Assembly: GCA_037951105.1 (NCBI GenBank)
Contig: JBAMJV010003353.1
Span: forward strand, 202,792 to 266,791
DNA from: Echinarachnius parma
Lineage: Eukaryota; Echinodermata; Echinoidea; Clypeasteroida; Echinarachniidae
Reading direction: 5' to 3'
Length of the DNA stretch: 64,000 nucleotides
Positions 24,840-37,529 of this stretch are shown here, one piece after another. The notes under the pieces were generated by a model. It was not told where the DNA came from. It did no database searches and saw only the letters and a program-made list of their open reading frames with translations. A program made the translations under genes and the position numbers. How positions within the stretch are numbered: the stretch's first letter is position 1; each line of letters opens with the position of its first letter.

Positions 24840-25930
24840 CACCTATCTATTTATCCATAAATCAATGGTATAATTATATACAATAACAACTCAGATAGAA
24901 TGAATATTGAATAACATGAAATCTTGTCTATAAAGAGCTCTGAACTCTTTTATTCAACACAACTATTTCAGGCAGTGAGGGAACAAAAGATATATGTGAT
25001 ATTATAAAAGTACAAATAAATATTGCAACACATCATACTCTACATATTCTTCAGTATTCCACAACACTGCATCAATAATCAGTATAATAAATAACATGGT
25101 ATTTTGCACCAATATTCTAATTAAGACTATTCTGAGTTGCATTAGAATTGTCCCTGGTCATTGAGCGCAGTTTAAATCCACCACAATTATCTTAAGCACC
25201 ATCTCAACTTCACAGTGATTATTCCAGCAGTGAGCTTCTTAGTGATAACATGGGTAATACTAAGTTGTATTCTGAATAATTGCTGCGTTGTATTCTTCAA
25301 AATCAAACACAAAAGGAATCATGTTGTATACACATCAAATAATTTCAGAAATTGAATGTCCAAAGTGGGGCATTAGGCAGTACAATTGCACAAAACTTTG
25401 CATGATTCACAATGCAAATAGGGAATCTCAATATGAATGGCAAATTTGAACAATGTTGTTAGTGAGTATTCTGCCTTCCTTTGTTTTGTCTCTTTATAAT
25501 TTTTTTAAAATTAGCTATAAGTATTATAAACCTAAAAACAAACCATTTGCCTGGCTGCAAGAATCAAAGTTACGCATTTAAATAATAGTTCAAAGAATAA
25601 ATGCACTTTATAGATTATGAGTTGTACTAATAGCACACTAGTAATAATTCTGGTAAGTCTTGTCCGTGACTTGGTCAATACAAATATAAGAATTGCTTCT
25701 TTTTTGTTTAAATAAAAAAATACATAGCACCTGATTTATAAGTTACACTTATTAGTATAGTAAATGGGTAATGAACTGTTATTTTCATTTGACCTATAAT
25801 TTTACGTTTCACCCCCCGAAATAATCCTATATTTCACACTCGGGCTATTTCTACTACATTGTATGATTTCATGATACCAGAGTAATGACACTACTAGATC
25901 ATGGAAATCATAAATTACACATATCAAACT
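24840..25930. other. AT-rich spacer, no gene seen
   Basis: No coding signal. It could include distal 3' UTR of the minus-strand TRIC gene, but no end signal was assigned. Confidence 0.35.
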
Positions 25931-25933
25931 CAC

Positions 25934-26251
25934 TGGCTGGAATTCACAAAGGAGGTTTGTGTAGACCATGGTTTAAACCGTAGTCTACATCTATGGAGTG
26001 CCCTTTGTAAACCGATGGAGAAATAATGTACACTCCTTACTTGTTATTAATGTTGATGCTACACATTTTTGGCTAAAGGCACCAAATGTATGTCTGTCTT
26101 TTCAGATGGTAAAATTTGCTGGTTAGCAAGCACTAACGGTCATATCATTAGAAATTAGCAATTGTTTCACTTGTCTTCAAGCAGCACTTCATAGATGTAG
26201 ACCATGGTTTAAACCATGGATTATGTACACCTCCTTTGTGAAATCCAGCCA
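25934..26251. mobile_element. MITE with TGGCTGGAATTCACAAAGGA ends
   Basis: The left end is mirrored by TCCTTTGTGAAATCCAGCCA at the right. Subterminal TAGACCATGGTTTAAACC palindromes also occur near both ends. Confidence 0.85.
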
Positions 26252-26443
26252 CTATGTGCAATGTCTATGACTTGCAGCTACGTGTAAACAAAACACATTA
26301 TTATACACTTTTAAAAACTCAATCAAATATCAAAAACAGACTAAGTCAAGGTAATCAAAATATCAAAATTTAAAACTCACAAAGTGCAATGTCTATGACT
26401 TGCAGCTACATGTACAAGTAGAAACATGTGACAACCACTGTTG

Positions 26444-26792
26444 AAGGGATCTAGAAGCTTGGTTGAAACTTGCAAAATATGAGGAAGGGTTGATAAATTG
26501 TGTATTTCTGTGATCTGACACATTGTATGTCCACTGAGCGATGGGTGAAAATTCCATGGTAAATGAATGTCATATGACCTAGTTATGAGCGAAAATGCAA
26601 AGTTATATTTGCCAACTCTGACTGACTTTGTACGGTTGATAGTCTCCCACGGAGACTTTCAAATCCAAACAATTTAATCATAAATATCTTTATATCAAAA
26701 GAGAAATTGGAAGACCGAAAGCTGTTCCAAGCTTCTGTTGCTAATATGGATACTTTTGTGGATGTTGACAATGTTACTAGATCCCTTTAAGA
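26444..26792. mobile_element. MITE with AAAGGGATC ends, copy 2
   Basis: The right end TGTTACTAGATCCCTTTAA is intact. The left end GAAGGGATCTAGAAGC is diverged. Interior similarity to the copy at 54193 includes the GAAAATGCAAAGT segment. Confidence 0.6.
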
Positions 26793-26799
26793 TGAAAAG

Positions 26800-27860
26800 C
26801 TGGTAGTGGAAGTTTTAGGAAATGACATTTTGTTCAATAATAATGAATGAGTGGACTGCTCCAGACTAATCACAGTGGAAACTAGTGCAATATTGGTGAA
26901 GGAATAAGAGTATTTCGTTCTTTCATTTCCCAATTGCATCTCCATCCCAGAATGAAATTTTATATAATATTCAAGCAATTCCAAGCAATTACAGAGAAAC
27001 ATGATTTTGTCTTTAATTTCATGTTCACAAAATAACAAAGGTTGTACATACATGTATATGGCACCAAAATCAGAGGCCATTTAAACAAAAAAGAAAATCA
27101 AAATGTGTCCCACAAAGTTCAGCTTTCTTCTTTGATGATAGATCTGGCTAAAATATGCACCAATAAGTATTTTCATTCCATTTCTTTTAATAATTAAATA
27201 ATTGTACTTTTGCAGTTCATGGTAGTCTCGATTTGTTTTATTTACCACTCAAAAAGCACTCTCAATAGGCATAACTAGCTATCATATATAGCTATAAATT
27301 TCCAGCAAACTGCTTGCAAAGCTTGTACCTATATGCAAAAATGCATTTGATTCTAAGATAAATTCTACTTCACTCTAAGAAACTTAATAATCAGATCCAG
27401 CAACTACTCCCTAATATAAGCTTCTAGCTTCATTCCTGCACCATATGCTCCTTATATAAACCGAACCACCACAATCAAAAGGTATTCATTCTAAATGTAA
27501 TAATTCCAAAATAGAGCCATTAAAACAAAAATGTGCCATTTGTGCTGGAACACTGCAACAAGCAAATAGTGTACTGAGAACTGTTCTTAATGACCTGAAT
27601 ACTGTACATTCATTCACACACATGAATCCATTGGGGACTATTGGATTTTCAGGACAACTATAAAAGTGTAGTCCTTAAACCAATCTATTAAATATCCTCA
27701 ACAGACTTGTGAATCGCATATATACTTTTCCTAATATCACAATAGGCAAATCTCCTTACCCACAAGACAAAAAGTGGCAATAGAGAGCCGCTTTAATTAT
27801 CTAAATTCACTAAAAACAAAGGCAAGCTGAAATATGGGTGTGATTCCGTAGCTGTTATTA
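26800..27860. other. AT-rich spacer, no gene seen
   Basis: No exon or transposon end recognised. Confidence 0.35.
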
Positions 27861-27864
27861 AAGT

Positions 27865-28017
27865 GAGCTGTGTTCTAAGCTATGTCTGTATTCCGATATG
27901 TCGGTATACTGAGATGAGCTGTGTTCTAAGCTATGTCTGTATTCCGATATGTCGGTATACTGAGATGAGCTGTGTTCTAAGCTATGTCTGTATTCCGATA
28001 TGTCGGTATACTGAGAT
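27865..28017. repeat. 51-bp unit repeated three times
   Basis: Three virtually identical units start at 27865, 27916 and 27967. Each contains TTCCGATATGTCGGTATACTG, partly palindromic. Because 51 is divisible by 3 a frame stays open across it (17-residue repeat), but there is no evidence that it is coding. Confidence 0.9.
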
Positions 28018-28024
28018 TTATTTA

Positions 28025-29045
28025 AATTATGAATACAGTAAGAATGATGTGAATTTATAAATATTAATTTAACCCATCACAAATATATCTAGAGACGATG
28101 TCTGAGTTTGGTGACTAGTCGTGAACAGGCAACTATAACATGTTTAGTCTACATGTGTTGGGTTTATATGCAAAATAAAATGGATGCCATTTTTATCAAT
28201 TTGTCTGAATTCAGCAATTGAATCTGCTAAAATTTGCACTCTGCAGTATGGATCCCGTGACTAGGGTAATAATAGCGATAAGCCGCGCGCATCGAAAATC
28301 TGAACGTGTGCTCCGTAAGTTGCCACCATTATTATTATTATTTTTAAATACAATAAAATGATCGGAAAGTGTTTGGTACTTTCATTTATACCTTGTTATA
28401 CAATGAATACAATAAGTACACATTTTGCAGTACTACAGTGTATCTTTGAAGATGGTGTTTATCAGTTTTTGCATACAAACCCTTCGTGTACAAATACATA
28501 TCTTCTAGTTCTATAAGCTGCACATTAGCTTGAATAAGAATACTTTTCCATACACTTGTTTTTCTTTTACATAAGATGATAAGAGCACCAGAGTTTTCTT
28601 AATACTGCAGCAGAATGGCTTACAAATTTAAAATTACTACTTGTTTTTTTCCCCTGCTGACCCTATTCGCCAAACTTGTGAAGTTATCATTCTTTTTGTT
28701 TCGATATGTCCATAAAGAGGCATAGATATTGAATAAAGAGTTGCTTAAATATTGCTGATAATTATGGCTAAAATAGGCATCAAACTACTATTTGGAAAAA
28801 TGTATATATAGGAATCAGGCACATCATGGTTGATACTCTGGCAAGAAATAGAGAGGACAATCTTTTAAATACATAAATAAGGGGGTAAGAAGTCCAATAA
28901 TGGCAATTTGTTCTAGAAAAATGTTGCTGTATCATTTACTTTGATTCTCCATCTCATAAATATGAGTTGTACGTCCACATACTATAAGCTATCTACTACA
29001 ACATGGTGGAAATGAGGGGAGGGGGGGATACACAACTACTTTTGT
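28025..29045. other. AT-rich spacer, no gene seen
   Basis: No gene recognised. A short CpG-rich patch lies at about 28280-28320. Confidence 0.35.
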
Positions 29046-29047
29046 TG

Positions 29048-29263
29048 TAACATAAGCCCTCTGCAGACAGAGCCGACTCGACCCGATTCAACTGGTTTTC
29101 ACTTGGATCAGCTTTGCCAGTCTTTGCCAGTCGAAAGACAGTCGGATGCCAGTTGGGGCCGATTCAACACGATGAATAGGATCCGACCGACCGGGCCCAA
29201 CTCTAGCCTGATTGAAACCAGTCGGATCGGATCGAGTCGGCTCTGTCTGCGCCGGGCTTTACA
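29048..29263. mobile_element. Palindromic MITE (GCAGACAGAGCCGACTCGA ends)
   Basis: GCAGACAGAGCCGACTCGA near 29053 is mirrored by TCGAGTCGGCTCTGTCTGC near 29249, with further pairing inward (ACTGGTTTTCA / TGAAACCAGT). The C+G content is unlike the surroundings. Confidence 0.8.
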
Positions 29264-29273
29264 GAAATAGCTC

Positions 29274-29560
29274 AGTCAAACCTGTTTATAGTAACCACCT
29301 GAGGGAAACAAGAAAAGTGACCACTGTAGACAGGTGACCTCTGTAGAAAGATTGCATGACATTGTTTTTCTAGGCAGAGATCATATGTGGTCACTATAGA
29401 CAGGTAGGCTGGTATAAACAGGTGGCCCATGGGACAAGCTTGATAGTATACATGAAGTTCCGGCAAGTAGTATGACCAGAGTGGCCCCTGGGACAAGCTT
29501 GACTGTAGTGTATATGAAGTTCCGGCAAGTAGTATGACTAGAGTGGCAGGTTTTCCATAT
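29274..29560. repeat. AAACCTGTCTATA-family hairpin repeats
   Basis: Contains CAGTCAAACCTGTTTATAG, several TATAGACAGGT segments, and a tandem duplication of about 80 bp (GGGACAAGCTTGA..AAGTTCCGGCAAGTAGTATGAC..AGAGTGGC). Confidence 0.7.
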
Positions 29561-30155
29561 CACAGACAATTATTAATTAATTTACAGAATTAGAGAAAGT
29601 AAGTAAAAACACAGAAAGTTATGTACTTTTATCGACATATGGTAATAGGTGAGTGCAGAAACATACACACACTGACTATTGAAAGCAAACAAATAACTCT
29701 TTTGCAGTACTCCTTTCAGGAGTTATTTTTAACCAAACATTACAAAGCAGAAAATTACATTATGGAAGAACACATAATCGAGTGGGCCTACGTAATTTCC
29801 AATCTTCTAACAATCATGACTTTAGAAGATGGATTTGTAAAACATGGAAAGCTTGCCACTCCACCTCAGTATCCACCATGTCCATAGCATTGGGTTGTCG
29901 GGTGAGAGTGAGAAGGGCGTTAAGTTCATTTTTGGCTGGATTGAGTTAAGCATACTATCTTGTAAATGTTGGTAGGAGCTTCCTCTACATTACAAAAAAA
30001 ATTTAGATAAAACTTGAGTTTAATTTCAGGAACACTCCACAAATACAAAAGAGAGCTACATTGGTTTTACCTGCCTTCAAACATTAAACATGATTATCTC
30101 CCGGAGTACAAAAAAGTGACTTGGCGCCCTTCTCTTTCTCAATCAAACACCCCTC

Positions 30156-33100
30156 TTATTCCTTCTTAGGCTTCCTCTTATCCTCCTTGCCACTTCCCTT
30201 CCCGGCCTGCGGCGGCGCCGGCGTCTCGCTCTTCATCCACTTCCCAAACATGGCGAACCTGCAGGTATTCTCGATGCCCGCCAATGGGTCGCTGACTCCA
30301 AAGACGACCGAGGAGACCTTGAAGGTGACGAGGAGTGTGGTGAGAATCAGCATGAGTTCTGGGGCGGGGATGGGCAGGTGGCCTTGGTTCTCTAGAGCCA
30401 GAAGGATGCTGCAGACAATGGTTGCCTTGGTGGTGCTACAATGAAGAAAGAGTTTGCAGAAAGATGGATAAATATCAGTCTTTATGATTTCATAGTAAAA
30501 GAGTAAAATCACAAACATAGGATAATAGGATGGTGAAGATTAGCATGAGTTCTGGGGCGGGGATGAGCAGGTGGCCCTGGTTCTCCAGAGCTAGAGGGAT
30601 GCTGCAGACAATGGTTGCCTTCGTGATGCTACAATGAAGGAATAGTTTACAGCAAGATTAATTAATTTACATTAAAATACTGAAATATACAGTGTGAACA
30701 AAACAAAAGCAGACATCGAGGAGGGTGATTGACAGGATGAGCAAGAGTTCAGGGGTAGGGATTGGCAGGTGACTCTGGTTCTCAAGAGCCAGTAGGATGC
30801 TGGATACGATGGTTGCCTTGGTGGTGCTAGGTCAGAGGAAGGGTAAAGTCAATGAATTCAGCTTTAAAACAAATTCTTGAGGCGCTTTCAAACCATGATA
30901 AAACCCTGGGTGCAAACAGCTTGGCTCGGGTCATATTCTAGGTTTGATCGTTTTCATTTATCAAACAAGGACAAATATTAAATTCATTATGGGGGGTCCA
31001 CTTTTCATTACTTTTCATCATGCATGAAAATAGCACTCTGAAATTTGTTTTGCATTTAACTGCATGCAAATTTACTGGAGATCGTTTACGATTTTTTTTT
31101 GGGGGGGGGGGTGGATTTTAGGGGCATTTCAGGCGACATGTATTTATGTCACTTTATCTAATTCATTTCTAGTCAGGTTCCATAATAGACACACATTTGA
31201 ACTGAGTTACTCACAAGGATGGGTTGAGCAGTTCATTCTGGGTTGGCCTCCAGTCTCCCCTCAGTACACGCTCAAAGATCCTCATGAATGCACTCCCAGA
31301 TCCTAAACACACAAACACACAATAATAACTATCAGTTACATTCACAAAAGAAATCTAGATAAACACTATAAACTGAGTCAAACTTGTCTAAGAAAAGACC
31401 ATACATGTGAAACAGAAATAGTGGTCTTTATGAGAAGGGTGTTTTTTAAAAAGGTTCATTCACATTTCAAAGACATAGAAAAGGGGTATTTATTAAATAT
31501 GATAGTCATTACAACAAATTTGACTATATATTTAGTTGTGTAATTATACATTATTTTGTAGTAAACTTTGTCAGCTTAATACCTTTACAAATCCAGTGGT
31601 CCAGCAGTGTTTGAAATCCTAAGCAGAAGAAATGAAAACCTGATGAATATATATTAACGAGCTTGATTAATTTACTCCCTAGCCCTCCAATTTGTCCTCT
31701 ACAGTCTCTAAAATTGGAAAAGGAAATTGGGGTGGTCCCCCTTAGTACCTCTAACTGTTCCTATGATGACCATGATGAGGACTCCTTGGGGGTACACCTG
31801 AGCAGCCTGCAGCACCCCTAGGCCAACCTTGCGGGCTCGCACAGCCTCCTTCATGGGGCCAACAATGATCTTGCCGGGAAAGCTGGTCACTAGCTTGTAA
31901 AACAGGTCCGCTGGGGAGTAGCAAATCAGGTACCTGTAAGAATAAAGTTTAAAAGAAGAAGTTCTTCAATGTTTTTTTTTTTTAAAGATGCAAATTTGTG
32001 GCAGATTGGACAAGCAACCCTGCAGGCTCGCACAGCCTCCTTCAAATGGCCAACAACGAGCTTGCCGGGGAGAGCCGGGGAGAGCAGGTCTCTACCAAAA
32101 ATATTATAGTAAATCAATATTTGTTTACTACTTTACATTTAGATTGTGTTACAAACAATATTCTACAAAAGAATATCATTGGGCACAGATCAATCAGAAA
32201 AATAACATTATGCACCACCTCAACTCCTAAAGTCATGAGTACATGAACACAAAACAAACAACATTACATAGTCCAGGATTGAGAGCAACTTTACAGATAA
32301 GATTAAAGTGTGTTTAGTGCAGAACACACCAAAAACTTACAAGACAACGTTAGTAATACCAATCTCAAGATGGTATGTGAAGCAAGGACAGGTTAGCCTA
32401 ACAGAGCGTTGCCCAAAATGAAGCCAGCATAGCAAGAGAGCTTGCTTAAAGTACAATGAAACCCACGCAAAATGTTGCTTTCCCAGACTTGAAGAGATAA
32501 GGAGGAATAATCTCTGAAAGTTAAGAGCATAATCGGGCAAGAAACAGCTCTTTGAAGATGTCCATTTATTCCTAAAGATGGGGAACTCAAATTGACAACG
32601 CACTCTGATAAGTGTGTGGACTACCCCATATGTTTTGAACACAAATGTTCCCATGTTTTACGGTTTTCTTCATAGTCGCACTTTTCCATTCCCCCAACTC
32701 ATGATATGTTATGTATAAATGTATTCTACAAAAATATGTTGAAATCAAACGAAGGGTAAACATAAATTTTGAGAAAATTGAACAAAATTGAAAGTTTGTG
32801 TACAAAATGTAGTCCACAACTTTGCCAGAGTGCATTGCCAATTTGAGTCACTTGTATAAATAAATGGCTCTTTTCAAAGAGCCATAGTTTTCTTATTTCT
32901 TGACCAATTGTGGTCAAATTTTCAAGGACTATGCATCCTATTTAGTTTCTTATAGTGCATACAACAATTTGTCTGGATTTTAATGCCCTTTAACAACCTG
33001 TGCCCATATTCATGAAAGCCTGCTAGCTTAGTTCCTTGCTATTTGTCTATATTGGATGGCGTGGCAACAAATTAAACACAATATTTTTTGTTTTGCTAAC

Positions 33101-34515
33101 TAGGGTTAACCTAGTGGGTACCTATAGCTTACCCAGCTGACCCTAGTTGGGGACTAGGAAAACTGTTTGTTGCTCAATAAACTGCCCATTTAAAATACAC
33201 TTAGCAATGAACTAAGCTAGCAGGGTTTCATGAATATGGGGCCAGCAGGCCAGGGGCACTTTACTAATAGAAAATATATATCCAAAACTTACCCAGACAA
33301 TGGTACCATTATTAAGATCCCAATCAGGAAAGCAAGGAAAGGTGTCAGAAGCTTACCTGACAATTTGCTATTCAAATCTTGAGAAGATATCATGATATAA
33401 TTCAGTCTGAAAATAATTCATCTCAGAAGATTACCAGCCAATTCATGCTATTGAAATCATGCATCACTATATGAAGGGAGTGAGTAAATATATTTAGCAA
33501 CTTACCAGACAATGGTGGCGATGCCAATCTTGAGATGGTATGCGAAGGGAGCCAGCAGAGACTGGCCTAACAGAGCGTTGCCCAATATGTAACCAGCAAA
33601 GCAAGACAGCATGCTACACAGCCAGCAGGTCAGGGGGTTGTTCTCAGCCAAGTTCAAGAACCCTGCATTTCATAGATTTCAATAATTTATTTTAAAAATA
33701 ATGATAATATCATTTCAAAGTTATAAATTTATGAATTCAGCTCATAAAATTAATCTCAGTATTCAGTAATAATGATTGTGAGACAGTTTCATGACCTGTT
33801 TATCTAGTAAAGTAACATTCACAATAAAAATCGTAATAATTACATTTATGATACATTTAGGTACTAATAACTAATTACAATCTTTGTATCTCAACATAAA
33901 CTTGTTATGTTGCAATGATCAATACAACTTTTGTATTTGCAACATTAAAATAAAGTCATTCAAATATAAAAATGCAAAAGGCATTTTGTAATACATAATA
34001 TAAATCATTCTATGTCTATAAATATCACCTCTGCAAGACAAGGGGCTTACTGCAATAATAGCTAGACCTTTATATTAGTGGCCGAATATAGCCGGTCAAA
34101 TAACTTCCTCTTAATTAAACTGGATATTACTCTAAATCTGATTGCCTTGGCTAATCAAAACTTTGATTATAGGATGAGGGTTGACAAAGAAGAACATACA
34201 ATATTTCTTGTTTGTTCATTGTCCATCTGAAAATCTAAAATTTTGCCAGACAGACCCAACAATATACATGACTTTCATTCATTTGCAAGAGCCCAAAGAT
34301 AATTATATTAGTCCCAGGCCTGCTGGCCAGTGTTAGTATCGAGTCCTGTAATAGTTGCATTTGTTTTCTTTACCATCTCCAGCATCTTTCCTCAGGGCCA
34401 CAATCATCATGATGTAGTGAGCAATATCAAAGAAGGGGAACAGCGGGAGCTGCGCGTATGTGTTGGCATACTCCACAAAGAGAGTGTAGTCGGGGATGTA
34501 CGAAGTATAGTTCAT
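30156..34515 (-). CDS. TMEM38: Trimeric intracellular cation (TRIC) channel, TMEM38 family
   Basis: Five coding exons on the minus strand join in frame: 34515-34374, 33662-33506, 31933-31749, 31302-31215, 30435-30156, giving 283 residues, the usual size for the family. Diagnostic segments are FPFFDIAHY in exon 1, the glycine-rich second and third helices in exon 2 (SCFAGYILGNALLG), the GPMKEAVRARK segment in exon 3 (equivalent of the conserved KEV motif), FERVLRGDW in exon 4, and the final helices followed by a Lys-rich tail (KRKPKKE) in exon 5. TRIC channels form homotrimers in ER/SR membranes and carry K+ counter-current during Ca2+ release. An acceptor (TTTTACAG) lies 13 bases before the ATG, so at least one non-coding 5' exon exists. 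Whether it equals vertebrate A or B is not decided. Introns contain several decayed exon copies. Confidence 0.95.
30536..30829 (-). pseudogene. Two decayed copies of TRIC exon 5 (5' half)
   Basis: 30536-30628 and about 30720-30828 both resemble the first 35-40 codons of exon 5, including KATIV.SI.LALENQ, and both keep an AG acceptor. Neither continues into the C-terminal tail. They lie just upstream, in transcript order, of the real exon 30435-30156. Confidence 0.8.
31080..31125. repeat. T and G homopolymer tract
   Basis: T run followed by about ten G in intron 4 of TRIC. Confidence 0.7.
32015..32090 (-). pseudogene. Decayed fragment of TRIC exon 3
   Basis: GCAGGCTCGCACAGCCTCCT..ATGGCCAACAACGAGCTTGCCGG closely matches the middle of exon 3 (31749-31933). 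The flanks diverge and no splice sites are kept. Confidence 0.8.
32333..32445 (-). pseudogene. Decayed copy of TRIC exon 2 (3' part plus donor)
   Basis: Matches exon 2 through the segment encoding GNALLG and YHLKIGI, and keeps a GTAAGT donor. The acceptor side is unrelated and the frame is altered. Confidence 0.8.
33000..33242. mobile_element. Near-perfect palindromic MITE (CCCATATTCATGAAA ends)
   Basis: CCCATATTCATGAAAGCCTG (33003 on) is mirrored by CAGGGTTTCATGAATATGGG (to 33240); pairing continues through GCTAGCTTAGTTC / GAACTAAGCTAGC. Same end type as the element at 13966-14593. Confidence 0.85.
33284..33405 (-). pseudogene. Two further partial echoes of TRIC exon 2 donor end
   Basis: About 33287-33345 (CTTACCCAGACAATGGTACC) and about 33351-33400 (CTTACCTGACAATTTG..CAAATCTTGAGA) both resemble the exon 2 3' end and donor at 33501-33545. 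They lie in the following intron. Confidence 0.65.
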
Positions 34516-35510
34516 CTTGCTTCAAGATCTGTAAAAAAAAAATATTGGAGAGAAGTTTCATAAAACCTTCAAAATAGTTACTCGACTTAGATAAGAATCA
34601 TGATTTACCAAATGTAGGGTTATGGTTTGAAACTTAAGGTTAAGTTTTTCTGGCCATGAATACACTTATGCACTAGTGCCGCCACATCAACCAACGAAAA
34701 TTTGAGTATAAACAACAACAACAAAATCTAAAATTTAGTAAGCTCATGAGTCATGACTTGTTTTTTTCTATCATTTGTTCATTTAAGATTAACATTTTCA
34801 TTACCCAGAATAAGGTCCAATTTGTCCCAAACTTCTGTTTGCAATTGATTGTGTGCACACAATTATTTTTTGTACTTTAAGAATTAAGTACAAAATGGTT
34901 TGATTTTTTTTATCAATCACATTCACATCATGCATCAGATACTTTTTATTTTAACAACTTTTCAATTTTTATTTCAGCAAAAGCATATCCGGATCCAGCA
35001 TTGCAGCAACATCAATTCAATATTCCAACAGTCACCGACACTTATATTATATGAACACTTGTTAGTGTCGTGTCTAAGAGACTAAGCGGTTTATTACTTT
35101 ATTTTTCAAATTCAAGTATTCACTCTCAGACTCAAAATCAAAGAGTCGAGTCAAACAGTCAAGCCAATATTAATGGGTCAGGAGTACAACACACAACACT
35201 ACATTGTAATGCTGCGCTATACGGGAACAATGTGGGACAGTACAAAAAAAGTTTGTCAAAATTTCACACAAAATTCTTATCTTAAATTCAACAAAATCAA
35301 TCATGACTGGCCCTAAAAATGATACAAGTGTTATATGAACTTACCAAAATGGTCCAAATTATTCTTCAAATGTCGAAAAATATGGAAAATCTGCAGTTTT
35401 GGAAAATAAAAAGACTGAGAAAATCTCAGTCGTGATCCCTCTCGAAAGTGTTGCTGCTATCTGGATGACTGTCATGTATTTCCCGCAAGCTTCCCACACC
35501 ACACGTGTTA

Positions 35511-35574
35511 CCGTATCAGAATTCTGACACGGCGTATCCAAATTCTGATACGGCGTATCCGAAATCGGATACGG
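35511..35574. promoter_or_regulatory. Three adjacent CCGTATC..GATACGG palindromes
   Basis: Three inverted repeats of 21-22 bp follow one another (35511-35532, 35533-35553, 35554-35574), each with arms like CCGTATC/GATACGG and two of them with an AATTC-type centre. Spacing is about two helical turns. They lie in the CpG-richer upstream region between the divergent TRIC and LRRC40 genes, possibly inside TRIC's first intron. Confidence 0.45.
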
Positions 35575-36114
35575 CGGGCATGCTTGCATATCGCGAGTTG
35601 GCTTGTTTTGGACAATAATAAGCGGCCTCCGCATGTTGCGGGCGGGCTTTCTTTGTTTACGATGGGACATCGAGCAGGAAGAGAAAGAAATGGAACTTAT
35701 ATGACGATTTTTGTAAGTATGACTTATCATTTTGAAAATGAAATTTTGTACAATAAATCATAAAATCAGCTTCAATCTAGGTATGCAATTGTTTACTTTA
35801 GATATGCTGTTCTTTTCTCTCTGTTTGTAGTTCAAATTGTGTCCCGTAGATTTTTACCACTGTGAGCAGTAAATGGTCCTATCAGGACCATTTACAATAC
35901 ATTGTAGATGTGGAGTACAAGCTACACACTAACTTACACCGAATGAAGTACGTGGGTCCATACACAAAAAAAGGCACATTCAAAACCCAACAACGTACCA
36001 ATTAAATTACTCCCACATATTGCATTTTAAACATGAATTTGTCCACATCACACATGTCTTGTGATATCAATAAGGATTAATGCATAGTTCGTGCATAAGA
36101 GACACTAAACTCAC

Positions 36115-36220
36115 CTTTTCTAACCAACTTGGAAAGTGACGAGTGGGACTGTGACTCTCTGAATCTCAATCGATACAAGGGTCGATGAACTTTTCCAAGA
36201 TTCCCGAGATTCTCGGTCCT
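36115..36220 (-). other. Candidate non-coding first exon of TRIC
   Basis: A good donor (AAAAG|GTGAGT on the minus strand) lies at 36114-36115, after sequence less AT-rich than its flanks. It would splice to the acceptor at 34529-34530, 13 bases before the ATG. The 5' limit is a guess, and transcript data are needed. Confidence 0.3.
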
Positions 36221-36897
36221 ACCAAACAATAATGTTGTACTTGATCACAATAATCTCGACCCCGGTCATGTATAGGCTAACACGGTATATGATAATTGTA
36301 TTCAACTACAACAGATTCGTCCTGCTTAATCTTTGATGAATTTCTTAAAATATGTATATGTAAAACAAACAAGGCGGAACACTCATTCTTTGGTTTGCTT
36401 TTAATAGGATGTTTGAACTTAGGCAACACCCAACAGGAAATTATCAATTCTGCCATCGGGCCCTGAAATAACACAACTCTTTTTCATAATCATGTGAAAG
36501 GATACAGTAGCCTAAAATAATTATGTATCGAACTAATTGGAGCAATGAGAAGGATATCCTAGAAAAGTTTTCTGTAGGCGAGATTATCTGAGATCAAACA
36601 GAAGAGTGAGTTGGAAACGTCAAATAGAGCTATGGCGTTCAGTGTGGAAATTGACACTTTCCTCAAAATAACCAGCAACTGCGATGTGCATTATTAACAA
36701 CCTGTCAATGTGTAGTTTTGTTTTGTTCCTAATTAGTCAAAATGCGATCTAAAAATCAAGACTAGCATGCAATGAAAATTTGAATGCCGATTCTGGATCA
36801 TGGAAACAACTGGGATTTTATCATTTATACCATCAACAATTATCGGTGAAATAATACAGTCGGCAAAATCCAAGAAAAGGTGACTTTTCTGTATAAT

Positions 36898-37030
36898 ATG
36901 AGTTCAATTCAATTCAATTCAATTCAATTCAAGGTATTTTTTTTTTGTATTCACTCATATAGCCAAAGGCTAAATTACAAATGAATGTAAAACATTTAAA
37001 ACATCATACAAATTAAGAAGAATCATACAC
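36898..37030. repeat. TTCAA microsatellite and retroposon 3' end-like sequence
   Basis: TTCAA repeated, then a T run and AATGCGATTT-free AT-rich body (ATTCACTCATATAGCCAAAGG). A similar, more decayed block lies at about 40262-40400. Confidence 0.4.
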
Positions 37031-37529
37031 AAGTCTACAAAAGCATTTCAATACAAATGAAAGGAACTATATATGATACATGTATAAAATCTTAATATTG
37101 CCTACAAACGAAAATAATTTGGGAATTAAAATAACAATATTATCCACTTTTCATCAAAATGTAAAGGCTTACCTAAAGTAACTTAAGTTGTAAATAATGA
37201 TGAAAATAATAAATTATTTTTCATTAAGCATAATTAAAGGAGTATATAGAAGTATTAAGGTTTCCATTAAAAATACAAATAAAGGTGCAATGTATAATCA
37301 AAAAGAACAAATATTAATTCTAAAATTGATCAGAGTAAAAATTACGAACAAATCAATAGAATTACAAATTCACAAGTAATTAAGTAGTTATAATAGTTTG
37401 TTTTAATGAATTACGCCTCTGTAGTTAATTTTCTTCGCCTTTTGTATATTGTTATTTAATTTTAGAATAAGATAATCATTGCAAAGTGTACCTATAAACA
37501 ATTTAAGATGCATTTAGGTTTATTCTGTA

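Noticed and set aside
24504-24860. His-rich frame resembling a histidine-rich protein
   Set aside because: Trinucleotide microsatellite at the edge of a transposon, no start context or homology.
30156-30829. TRIC exon 5 copies as mutually exclusive alternative exons
   Set aside because: The copies lack the end of the exon and any donor in the right place; divergence and truncation fit decay better, though RNA data could change this.
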